Part shown: positions 48,370 through 57,368 of the stretch, one piece after another
Layout: each line of letters opens with the position of its first letter
How positions within the stretch are numbered: the first letter of the stretch is position 1
DNA from: an uncultured Clostridia bacterium
GTDB lineage: Bacteria; Bacillota; Clostridia; TANB77; CAG-508
Length of the DNA: 64,000 nt
Assembly: GCA_947629045.1 (NCBI GenBank)
Contig: CANRCF010000032.1
Coordinates: 1 to 64,000 of the forward strand
Reading direction: 5' to 3'
Notes under the pieces: generated by a model
Told to the model about the DNA's origin: nothing
What the model saw: the letters and a program-made list of their open reading frames with translations, nothing else
Databases searched by the model: none
Made by a program: the position numbers and the translations under genes

Positions 48370-49779
48370 ATGGAAAATTTAAAAAAGCCAGAGCTATTAG
48401 CACCAGCAGGTTCTTTTGAAAAAGCAAAAACAGCATTTTTGTATGGAGCAGATGCTGTATATTGTGGAACAGGTGCACTTTCATTAAGAAGTAGAGCAGA
48501 AGTAAATAATGATGATTTAGCAAAAACAATTAAATATGCACATAGTATAGGAAAAAAAGTTTATGCAACAATTAACATTTATGCTTGGGATAGCTATTAT
48601 GAAGAAATAAAAAAACAAGCCATCATGCTAAACGACTTAAAAGTAGATGCAATAATAGCTTCAGATGGTGGCGTAATAGAAGTTTTAAAGAAGTATGCAC
48701 CAGATGTAGCAATACACGTTAGCACACAAGCCAATACTGTAAGTTACCATTCTGCTAATTTTTGGTACAAAAATGGTGCAAGTAGAGTTATATTAGGTAG
48801 AGAATTAAGCAAAGCTCAAATATTAGAAATAATGGAGAACAAAGAAAAAGATCTAGAAGTAGAAATGTTTGTACATGGGGCAATATGTTTCGGATATTCT
48901 GGAAGATGCTTTTTAAGTGACTTTTTGGCAAGTAGGAGTGCAAACTTGGGCGACTGTGCACAAAGCTGTAGATGGGCATATAATGTTTATGTAGAAGAAA
49001 ATAATAATCCGGGAAATTTAATGCCTGTAGAATATGATGAAAAAGGCACATACATATTTTCTTCTAAGGACTTATGCTTAATAAAAGAGATTCCAGAAAT
49101 TATAGAAATGGGAATAGATAGCTTAAAGATAGAAGGAAGACTAAAAACGGAATATTATCTAGCATCAGTTGTAAATGCATACAGAAATGCAATAGATGAT
49201 TACATGAAAAATTCAAAAGAATATGATGCAAGTAAGTATCTAAAAGAACTAGAAAAAACAAAAACAAGAGGATTAACAACATTTTACTTTAATGATAGAA
49301 ACAATAAGGACTTCCAAGAATATGAAGGAAAACAATACAATCCAGATTATGAATTTGGAGGAAAAGTATTAGACGATTCAAATTTAGAAAATGAAAAAGA
49401 GAAAACAAATTTATATAATAATGAAGCATTAAAAGAAAAAAACGAGAAATTAAATAATGAAGAAAAAATAAAAGAATTAAATAATGAAGAAAAAGTAAAA
49501 GAATTAAACAATGAAGGAAAAATTAAAGCAAAAGAAAATGAGGAAAGCCAAGATAAAAAATACCTAATTGAAATTAGAAATAAGTTGACAGTAGGCGACG
49601 AAATGGAAATCTTAATACCTGGGCAAATAGAAACAATAAGCTTCAAAATAGAACATTTATGGGATTCAGAAACAAACGAAGAAGTTACAACAGTAAATCC
49701 GGGAAAAGCAGGACAAACTATTTTAATGAATTTACCAATTAATGTAGAAGCGGGTTGGATACTTAGAAGAAAGAAATAA
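48370..49779 (+). CDS. U32 family peptidase-like protein (TrhP-like)
   Basis: KPELLAPAGSFEKAKTAFLYGADAVYCG, EMFVHGAICFGYSGRCFLSDFLASRSANLGDCAQSCRWAY, LKIEGRLKTEYYLASVVNAYR. Confidence 0.93.
   Translation: MENLKKPELLAPAGSFEKAKTAFLYGADAVYCGTGALSLRSRAEVNNDDLAKTIKYAHSIGKKVYATINIYAWDSYYEEIKKQAIMLNDLKVDAIIASDGGVIEVLKKYAPDVAIHVSTQANTVSYHSANFWYKNGASRVILGRELSKAQILEIMENKEKDLEVEMFVHGAICFGYSGRCFLSDFLASRSANLGDCAQSCRWAYNVYVEENNNPGNLMPVEYDEKGTYIFSSKDLCLIKEIPEIIEMGIDSLKIEGRLKTEYYLASVVNAYRNAIDDYMKNSKEYDASKYLKELEKTKTRGLTTFYFNDRNNKDFQEYEGKQYNPDYEFGGKVLDDSNLENEKEKTNLYNNEALKEKNEKLNNEEKIKELNNEEKVKELNNEGKIKAKENEESQDKKYLIEIRNKLTVGDEMEILIPGQIETISFKIEHLWDSETNEEVTTVNPGKAGQTILMNLPINVEAGWILRRKK
49447..49527 (+). repeat. 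Three in-frame 27-bp tandem repeats in the U32 gene
   Basis: KLNNEEKIK/ELNNEEKVK/ELNNEGKIK. Confidence 0.9.
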
Positions 49780-49892
49780 TATTAATATAAGCTGAAAATT
49801 TAGAAGAAAAAAATAGTATTAATATAAAGCTGAAAACACTAAGTTTTGCAAGTAAAAAACATAGTATTTCAGCTTTTAATTTTCACTAATAA

Positions 49893-50718
49893 TTAATTAG
49901 CTTCTAAGTTTTCAAATTTTAATCCAACAAAAAAGCCTAAAACAAGTAATAGAAGTGAAATTAATCCTTCTAAATTAAAACTAAATCCGAGGATATATAA
50001 CCAAAACTGAACCTAGCACAAAACCAATAATCATATAAAAAGTATGTGAATAATAATTAGCAAATAAAAATTGAATAGCCTTTAAAAAAATAATAGAACC
50101 AATAACTAATCCAATTGCCATAGGAAATAAAACTGAAATATTTACACTAGAAATAGCATTTAAATAAATAGAATATACACCTAAGCACATTAAGATAACA
50201 CTACTACTAATACCAGGAATAACAATTCCAACAGACATAATAAACCCAGATAAAATGAAATACAAAAAGTTATTATTTAAATTACTACTGGCTAGAGTCA
50301 TGTTAAGCGATTGTGATAAAAACTTTTCAAGCCCAATAGATAAAAGTCCAATCAAAAAAGCAAAAGCTAAAAATATAAGGTAATGAAGGCGAAAACCTTT
50401 AGAATTATTAGCTCTTTTACACAAAACAGGTATGCTACCAATAATTAAACCAATAAAACAAAACTTAGTTGGCATTGGATAAAAAGTAAACAAAAAATTA
50501 AGCAATTTTCCAACTAAAAAGATACCAGTAAGTGCACCAAGGAAAAAAGGCAAAAGAAAAATAAAATTCTTCTTAAAGTCTTTAAATATATTTAAAACAC
50601 TATTTACTAACTTTTCGTAAATGCCAAAAATTACACAAAATACACCACTGCTAATACCGGGTAAAATAGCACCAGAACCAATTAAAATACCTTTACAATA
50701 ATTTAATAAAAAGTTCAT
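49893..50718 (-). pseudogene. DUF368 family (PopT-like undecaprenyl-phosphate translocase) with a C-terminal frameshift
   Basis: MNFLLNYCKGILIGSGAILPGISSGVFCVIFGIYEKLV...; annotated ORF stops at 49981 (YPRI*), but the alternative frame continues GFSFNLEGLISLLLLVLGFFVGLKFENLEAN* to 49893. Confidence 0.72.
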
Positions 50719-50793
50719 ATATTTTTAAAACCAACCTTTATTTGTTTATTTTAAAGGTATATGCAAAAAGTTAAAAAAAATTCGCAAAAAACA

Positions 50794-50822
50794 TTGACAA
50801 AAACGAGAATAGCCTTTATAAT
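50794..50822 (+). promoter_or_regulatory. Promoter of tRNA-Gly
   Basis: TTGACA-17 bp-TATAAT, 32 bp upstream of the tRNA. Confidence 0.8.
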
Positions 50823-50854
50823 TATATCTGTTCCAAACAAAAAACTAAATACTT

Positions 50855-50928
<74 letters not shown>

Positions 50929-50932
50929 AGTT

Positions 50933-50973
50933 AAAAAACTTACGAACTTTAAAAGTTTCGTAAGTTTTTTTAT
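50933..50973 (+). terminator. Terminator after tRNA-Gly
   Basis: aaaaaacttacgaac-tttaaaa-gtttcgtaagttttttt. Confidence 0.75.
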
Positions 50974-50990
50974 ATGAAACTAATAATCTA

Positions 50991-52340
50991 TTATTCTTCT
51001 AAGAAATGTTTACCTTCTGTAACAAGACCAATTTGTGAATCTATAGTAAGCCAACTGCCATCCTCCATTTGAATTCTATTCCATTGGTGAGTCCATAAAT
51101 CTTTATTTATATGTTGGCTCTTTAAACCAGCAGCATCACAAAGCAATGTAACTGCTTTACAACGACCAGAGCAGGCTGCTATTTTCATAACAAGTGCAGC
51201 ATAAGCTTCATTACCATAGTTCGTTTTATAAGCTTCTGTTGATTGGTTATTTTGTGAAGCAACATTGTTAGTAATATACATACAAATAGCTTCAGCTTTT
51301 TGATAGTTAGTCATTCCAGCAGTAATTATTTTAGCAACTACTCGTTTTGCCTCCGCTTTAGCAAGTGCAAGTCTTCCAGCTTTTGTACTAGCAGAATTAC
51401 TACTTGAAGAGCTACCACTTGAGCTACTTCCAGAGTTTTTATTAGATGTACTGCCAGAACTTTGACTACTAGAATTTTTATTACTTGAACTTCCAGAAGT
51501 TGTGCTACTACTAGAAGAATTTTTATTGCTAGAAGAACTACTATTATTGTTGCTACTAGAGCTACTTGTTTTATTACTACTAGAACTATTAGTAGAAGTA
51601 CTTGAAGAAGCAACTTTCTTTTCTTCTTCTTTTACAGTTACCTTAAAAGTTTGAGTAGTCTCATTGTTATTTTTATCAGTAGCTTTTGCAGTTAGTGTAT
51701 AAGTTCCAGCCTTTTTTAAATTCAAATCACCTTCAACAGTAACTTCCAAATCACCATCAACTTCATCTTTTGCGGTAATTCCAGACTTAACATCAAATTT
51801 ATCACCTATTTTAATTTCACTATCATGCACACCAGTTAAAATAGGCTTTTTAGTATCAACAACATTCCAAGTAATTTGTTTTTCTGTATTAACAGTTGTA
51901 TTTGAATGTTCAATTAACTTATCACAAACAATTTTTACTTTGATATTATTACTTCCAACATTTTTAAATACATATTCTTCAGTATTATCTAGAAGTTTAT
52001 CGTTCACATATATTTGAACTTTACTGCCTTTTACAAGCTCGTTTTCAGAAACGAGTTTTGTAATAATATCGTTATATGTAATTGAACTTCCATATTCAAC
52101 AGTTTCAGTTACATTTTTAATAGCTTTAGAGTTTAAAGCATCGATTTCAGAAATTTGTTTATCTAAGTTTTTGCTATAAAAGTGATTAAATAAAACCCCT
52201 ATAATTCCTAGAAATATAGCTAAAATAATTAAAATTAAAATTGCCTTCAATAGAACAGAAATAAAAATTAAAATAGAATGCTTTTTCTTTTTAAAGTTTT
52301 TTGAATTGTCCGAATTTTGCTTTATTTTTAAATCATCCAT
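50991..52340 (-). CDS. Membrane-anchored protein with Ig-like (DUF5011-type) domain, Ser/Asn-rich linker and transglutaminase-like domain
   Basis: N-terminal TM; KKPILTGVHDSEIKIGDKFDVKSGITAKDEVDGDLEVTVEG; long S/N/K/G-rich stretch; CSGRCKAVTLLCDAAGLKSQHIN...THQWNRIQMEDGSWLTIDSQIG. Confidence 0.82.
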   Translation of the reverse strand: MDDLKIKQNSDNSKNFKKKKHSILIFISVLLKAILILIILAIFLGIIGVLFNHFYSKNLDKQISEIDALNSKAIKNVTETVEYGSSITYNDIITKLVSENELVKGSKVQIYVNDKLLDNTEEYVFKNVGSNNIKVKIVCDKLIEHSNTTVNTEKQITWNVVDTKKPILTGVHDSEIKIGDKFDVKSGITAKDEVDGDLEVTVEGDLNLKKAGTYTLTAKATDKNNNETTQTFKVTVKEEEKKVASSSTSTNSSSSNKTSSSSSNNNSSSSSNKNSSSSSTTSGSSSNKNSSSQSSGSTSNKNSGSSSSGSSSSSNSASTKAGRLALAKAEAKRVVAKIITAGMTNYQKAEAICMYITNNVASQNNQSTEAYKTNYGNEAYAALVMKIAACSGRCKAVTLLCDAAGLKSQHINKDLWTHQWNRIQMEDGSWLTIDSQIGLVTEGKHFLEE

Positions 52341-52595
52341 ATCGAATGCGCCTCCTTCATTAGTATATCTACTCTTAATTATAATCCTTTTTAATTAATT
52401 TTACAATTTTTTTTATAGAATTTTGTCGAAATTTTAGCAGAGAATTATATACTGATTTTTAACCTTTAAATATACTAGAAATAGAGATATAATTACCACT
52501 TTATATGAGAAAAAACATGGTAACTAAAAATGAAACGTACGAATAAAATATAGAAAAAAGTTTTAATTTAGAAAGGATGACAATTTTTTAAAATA

Positions 52596-53111
52596 ATGAA
52601 TCTTATAAGATTTATAGAAGAACAAATTATAACAATAAAAGAAAAAGATCCAGCAATTAAAAGTACATTAGAAGTGTTCATGTATCCAAGTTTCAAAGCG
52701 CTAATATATTATAAAATATCACACTATTTTCATAAGAAAAAGCATTTTTTAATTGCAAAGCATATAAGTGAAAAAGCTAAAAGAAAGACGGGAATAGAAA
52801 TACATCCAGGTGCTATAATAGGAAAAAATTTATTTATAGATCATGGAACTGGTGTAGTAATAGGAGAAACAGCTGTTGTAGGAGATAATGTGACAATGTT
52901 CCATGGTGTAACATTAGGAGGAACTGGAAAACAGAAAGGAAAAAGACACCCTACAATTGGAAATAATGTTTTTATTGGGTGTGGAGCTAAAATACTTGGC
53001 AATATCACAATAGGAGACAATGTTAAAGTAGGAGCAAATGCAGTAATTTTAAAAGATGTACCAAGTAATGTTACGGTAGTTGGGGTGCCAGGGAGAATTA
53101 TAAATAAATAG
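52596..53111 (+). CDS. cysE: Serine O-acetyltransferase
   Basis: [61 protein letters not shown]. Confidence 0.93.
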   Translation: MNLIRFIEEQIITIKEKDPAIKSTLEVFMYPSFKALIYYKISHYFHKKKHFLIAKHISEKAKRKTGIEIHPGAIIGKNLFIDHGTGVVIGETAVVGDNVTMFHGVTLGGTGKQKGKRHPTIGNNVFIGCGAKILGNITIGDNVKVGANAVILKDVPSNVTVVGVPGRIINK

Positions 53112-53160
53112 ACCACTAAAATTGTACTTAAACTCAAAATTTTAGCGGTCTATTATTTTT
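53108..53160. terminator. Terminator between convergent cysE and coat gene
   Basis: atagaccactaaaatt (53108-53123) / aattttagcggtctat (53138-53153), one mismatch, then U-rich. Confidence 0.65.
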
Positions 53161-53404
53161 ATTTGTTAGCAAATTTTTGCTTTACTTGGTCAATTTTTTG
53201 TTGCTCTGCATTTTCAGTTTTATACCATCCTTTTTCAGACATTAGGTTATAAAGCTTATTTTGAATATCAAGAGAAGTATTTAAAGCATTTTTAAAAGCA
53301 GTATGAACTTCGGCAGTAGTAGATTCTATTGAACCATGAAGGTATAAATCACATACGCCTTTTATGATTAGAAGTTCTTTTTCCATTATATCTTTATCTT
53401 CCAT
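53159..53404 (-). CDS. CotF-like spore coat protein
   Basis: MEDKDIMEKELLIIKGVCDLYLHGSIESTTAEVHTAFKNALNTSLDIQNKLYNLMSEKGWYKTENAEQQKIDQVKQKFANK. Confidence 0.78.
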   Translation of the reverse strand: MEDKDIMEKELLIIKGVCDLYLHGSIESTTAEVHTAFKNALNTSLDIQNKLYNLMSEKGWYKTENAEQQKIDQVKQKFANK

Positions 53405-53490
53405 ATAAACCATCCTTTCTTAGTTTAATAAAATTATAGATGCTCTAGATTAATAAATGATACACGTTAAAGTTTAGCGTAACTATGTTG

Positions 53491-53664
53491 TTATAATAAG
53501 TTTAGAAAACTGTTTAATAATTCAGTATGCTTTTGTTCTAATTGTGCAACATAACTTGCTAAAGTTACATCTTTTAATTGAGTAGAAGCTTTCTGACTGC
53601 ATGATTTCATAAAAGTTTCGTGTCCTAAAGCATCTTCTACATATAAAAGTTCTTTACTTGTCAT
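53491..53664 (-). CDS. Small CotF-related protein
   Basis: MTSKELLYVEDALGHETFMKSCSQKASTQLKDVTLASYVAQLEQKHTELLNSFLNLL. Confidence 0.65.
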   Translation of the reverse strand: MTSKELLYVEDALGHETFMKSCSQKASTQLKDVTLASYVAQLEQKHTELLNSFLNLL

Positions 53665-53754
53665 AAATATCACCACCTAAGACAAGTATTTCCAAAATAA
53701 AGAAATTTATACACAGAGACTCATATAAAATATAGCAAATTATATATAAGCTGG

Positions 53755-53783
53755 TTGAAAAAAAATTCTATGTATGATATGAT
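53755..53783 (+). promoter_or_regulatory. Putative promoter of the teichoic-acid operon
   Basis: TTGAAA-17 bp-TATGAT. Confidence 0.6.
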
Positions 53784-53840
53784 AATCATGTCTAAAAATA
53801 ATTATAAAAAGTATATAAAATTAACAGAAGGGAAAAGTCA

Positions 53841-54647
53841 ATGATATTAATAGATATAATAAAAGACCATATTACATATGGGCAACAAATTTTTAAGCTT
53901 GCTAAAGCAGACTTAATAAAAACATATAGGGGTGCAGCTCTTGGGTGGTCATGGGCTATAATTAAGCCTGCAGTTACCATTTTTGTATATTGGTTTGCTT
54001 TTGAAATAGGCTTAAGAGCTGGAAAAGAGGTAAACGGTTTTCCTTTTTTCTTGTGGATGATAGCAGGTCTAATACCATGGTTTTATATGAGTGATATGCT
54101 AACTTCTGGAACAGATACTATTAGAAAATACAGCTACTTAGTTACAAAAATGAAATTTCCAATTTCTACAATACCCACTTTTGTTAGTATTTCAAAATTT
54201 GCAGTTAATTTAATTTTAATAGCAATTATGATACTTATATTCGTATTTATGGGACATGCACCAAACATATATATAATACAATTACCATTTTACTTGCTAC
54301 TTATGTTTATATTTTTTACTATTTGGAGCTTATTTTCATCACTTTTATCTTCAATGAGTAAAGACTTTGGTAACCTAGTAAAAGCAATGGTAACAGCTGT
54401 ATTTTGGCTTTCAGGTATTATATGGAACCCAGCTACAATAAAAATAGGATGGCTAAAAACAATTTTAAACTTAAACCCAGTTACTTTTCTAACTAATGGA
54501 GTCAGAAATTGCTTTACAAATAATGTGTGGTTTTTTGAAGAGCCAAAAAGACTTTTATATTTTACAATAATTACAATTATATTATTAGTATTAACTATTT
54601 GGACATACAAAAAACTAAGAAAAGAAATCCCAGATGTGTTAATTTAA
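53841..54647 (+). CDS. Polysaccharide/teichoic acid ABC transporter permease (TagG-like)
   Basis: LAKADLIKTYRGAALGWSWAIIKPAVTIFVYWFAFEIGLRAGKEVNGFPFFLWMIAGLIPWFYMSDMLTSG. Confidence 0.92.
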   Translation: MILIDIIKDHITYGQQIFKLAKADLIKTYRGAALGWSWAIIKPAVTIFVYWFAFEIGLRAGKEVNGFPFFLWMIAGLIPWFYMSDMLTSGTDTIRKYSYLVTKMKFPISTIPTFVSISKFAVNLILIAIMILIFVFMGHAPNIYIIQLPFYLLLMFIFFTIWSLFSSLLSSMSKDFGNLVKAMVTAVFWLSGIIWNPATIKIGWLKTILNLNPVTFLTNGVRNCFTNNVWFFEEPKRLLYFTIITIILLVLTIWTYKKLRKEIPDVLI

Positions 54648-54781
54648 GAACATTTATATTATAAATATGTAAATAAAATATTAATATTAAATGCAAAATA
54701 TATAAATTTTAAAGTATCCATTTAAAACAAAGTTATTTGTAAGAATATAATAAATGATTATTTATTTTTGAGGAGAGTAAA

Positions 54782-55513
54782 GTGGAAGATATAGTTATTG
54801 AGTTTAACCATGTAACAAAAATGTACAAGCTATTTAAGAATGATAAAAAAAGGCTTTTATATACATTTTGTAAAAAAATAAAATATACTGAAAAAAAGGC
54901 AGTTAATGATGTTTCTTTTAAAATTAAAAGAGGAGAGTCAGTTGCTCTTTTTGGTAGAAATGGTGCAGGAAAATCTACAATTTTAAAAATGATTACAGGT
55001 GTATGTTTTCCAACAAGTGGAGAAATCACAGTAAAAGGCAGAGTAAGTGCTCTTTTAGAGTTAACATCAGGCTTTGATCCAGAGTTTTCTGGTAGAGAAA
55101 ATATATATTTAAAAGGACAATTGCTTGGGCTAAAAGATAAGGAAATAAAAGAGTTAGAGCAAGAAATTATCGATTTTGCAGAAATAGAAGAATATATAGA
55201 TCAGCCAGTAAGAACATATTCAAGTGGTATGAAGGCAAGACTGGGATTTTCTATAAATGTAAATATTAGACCAGAAATTCTAATCGTAGATGAAGCACTA
55301 AGTGTTGGAGATGAAGAATTTAAAAGAAAATGTGTAAAAAAAGTAAATGAAATAGTAAGCAATGAAAATGTAACTTTATTATTTGTAACACACGCAACAG
55401 GCGTTGCAAAAGAATTTTGCAAGAGAGGAATGGTAATGGAAAAGGGAATAGTTACCTTTGACGGAACAATTCAAGAAGCAGTAGAAGTATACAATAATTC
55501 ATTGGTTAAATAA
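54782..55513 (+). CDS. Teichoic acid ABC transporter ATP-binding protein (TagH-like)
   Basis: AVNDVSFKIKRGESVALFGRNGAGKSTILKMITG; SSGMKARLGFSINVNIRPEILIVDEALSVGD; GTG start. Confidence 0.93.
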   Translation: MEDIVIEFNHVTKMYKLFKNDKKRLLYTFCKKIKYTEKKAVNDVSFKIKRGESVALFGRNGAGKSTILKMITGVCFPTSGEITVKGRVSALLELTSGFDPEFSGRENIYLKGQLLGLKDKEIKELEQEIIDFAEIEEYIDQPVRTYSSGMKARLGFSINVNIRPEILIVDEALSVGDEEFKRKCVKKVNEIVSNENVTLLFVTHATGVAKEFCKRGMVMEKGIVTFDGTIQEAVEVYNNSLVK

Positions 55514-55599
55514 CTTATTGCAATTAAAAAAATGTAAAATATAATTTTAAGAATAGTAGAATAAAAAAGAAACATATTAAGATTAAGGAGGACTAAAAA

Positions 55600-56313
55600 A
55601 TGAACTTTGGAGGAATACTAGCTGGTGGAAAAGGAACTAGAATGGGCAAAACAGATTTACCAAAGCAATTTTTAATGTTAGGAGAAAAGCCAATTATCAT
55701 ACATACAATAGAGCAATTTTTAATATCACCTGTAATTGATGCAGTTATTGTAGCAGTTCCAGCAAACTGGATTACATACACACAGGACATAGTAGAAAAA
55801 TATTGCAAAGATGAAAAAATATATATAATTGAGGGTGGAAGTAGTAGAAATGGTACTGTAATGAATATATGCAAATTCATTACAGAGAATTTTAAAGATG
55901 AGGACAATATAGTTGTTACACATGATGCTGTAAGACCATTTGTAACACAAAGAATAATTAAAGATAATGTTGAACTATGCAAAAAATATGGTGCAACAGA
56001 CACAGTTATTCCAGCAGTAGATACAATAGTAGAATCAAAAGATGGAATGGTAATTTCAAATATTCCAGTGAGAAGCCAAATGTATCAAGGTCAAACTCCA
56101 CAAAGTTTTAATGTAAAAGCATTTATGGATGAGTATAATGCTTTAACAGAAGAAGAAAAAGAAATATTAACAGATGCTGCAAAAGTATATGTAATAAAGC
56201 AAAAACAAGTTGGTCTTGTTATGGGCGAGAGCTACAATATGAAAATAACAACAAAACACGACCTAAAACTTGCAAAACTAATGCTTAATAATTTAAATGA
56301 GGAAGAAGAATAA
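55600..56313 (+). CDS. tarI: D-ribitol-5-phosphate cytidylyltransferase-like (TarI/IspD family)
   Basis: MNFGGILAGGKGTRMGKTDLPKQFLMLGEKPIIIHTIEQF; adjacent to tarJ-like gene. Confidence 0.88.
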   Translation: MNFGGILAGGKGTRMGKTDLPKQFLMLGEKPIIIHTIEQFLISPVIDAVIVAVPANWITYTQDIVEKYCKDEKIYIIEGGSSRNGTVMNICKFITENFKDEDNIVVTHDAVRPFVTQRIIKDNVELCKKYGATDTVIPAVDTIVESKDGMVISNIPVRSQMYQGQTPQSFNVKAFMDEYNALTEEEKEILTDAAKVYVIKQKQVGLVMGESYNMKITTKHDLKLAKLMLNNLNEEEE

Positions 56314-56331
56314 AAACGAGGACAAATTAAA

Positions 56332-57348
56332 ATGATAAATGAAGTTATTAAATTAGTATCTCCGAAAAATTTAGAGACTTTTTTCCAAGATGAGAAGTAC
56401 ACAGATGAAACTGTAATAGTAAGGCCAACATATCTTTCAATTTGTGCTGCCGACCAAAGGTATTATCAAGGAAAAAGAAAACAAGAAATATTAGATAAAA
56501 AATTACCACTTACTCTTATTCACGAAGGAATAGGAGAAGTTATGTATGACAAGCAAGGACAATTCAAAAAAGGTGAAAAAGTAGTAATGGTGCCAAATAC
56601 ACCAGTAGAAAAAGATGATATAATTCATGAAAATTATTTAAGAAGTTCAAAATTTCGTTCTAGCTCAGCAGATGGCTTTATGCAAAGTGCAGTGTATATG
56701 AACAGAAATAGAATTATTCCAATAGGAAGCATTGATGAAAGTGTAGGCTCTTTTTTAGAGTTATGTAGTGTTTCTGTAAATGCTATTGAAAACTTTATTA
56801 GAAAAGCACACCCTAGAAAAAATGTAATTGGAATATGGGGCTGTGGAAGTGTTGGTTATCTTACCACACTTATACTTAAAAGCTATTTTCCAAATAGTAA
56901 AATAATAGTTATGGGAACTAGTAGAGAAAAACTTTCATACTTTTCATTTGCAGACGAAACTAAAATAATAACAGAATTAGAGCCTAATTTTTATGTGGAC
57001 CATGCGTTTGAATGTGTAGGTGGACCAAAAGCAGAAGATGCCATAAACCAAATTATAGACCACATTAACCCAGAAGGTACCATCTCACTAATGGGGGTTT
57101 CAGAAGAATTCCCACGTATTAATACTAGAATGGTTTTGGAAAAAGGAATTTCACTTTTAGGTAATAGTAGAAGTGGATATGATGATTTTAAAAAGACAGT
57201 AGAAATAGTTCAAAATAAACAAATACAAGAATATTTAACAAATATTATTTCAGAAACAATAGAAATTAATAATATAAATGATATAAATGAAGCCTTTGAT
57301 AGAGATTTAAACAACGACTTTAAAACAGTAATGAAATGGAATATATAG
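56332..57348 (+). CDS. tarJ: Ribulose-5-phosphate reductase-like (TarJ)
   Basis: MDR fold; VRPTYLSICAADQRYYQGKR...LPLTLIHEGIGEV; GIWGCGSVGYLTTLILKSYFP. Confidence 0.87.
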   Translation: MINEVIKLVSPKNLETFFQDEKYTDETVIVRPTYLSICAADQRYYQGKRKQEILDKKLPLTLIHEGIGEVMYDKQGQFKKGEKVVMVPNTPVEKDDIIHENYLRSSKFRSSSADGFMQSAVYMNRNRIIPIGSIDESVGSFLELCSVSVNAIENFIRKAHPRKNVIGIWGCGSVGYLTTLILKSYFPNSKIIVMGTSREKLSYFSFADETKIITELEPNFYVDHAFECVGGPKAEDAINQIIDHINPEGTISLMGVSEEFPRINTRMVLEKGISLLGNSRSGYDDFKKTVEIVQNKQIQEYLTNIISETIEINNINDINEAFDRDLNNDFKTVMKWNI

Positions 57349-57368
57349 TAAAATAGGAGAAATTTTAA

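Noticed and set aside
51338-51613. Minus-strand 91-aa ORF (MLLQVLLLIVLVVIKQ...)
   Set aside because: Alternate frame of the Ser-rich linker repeats in the transglutaminase-like gene.
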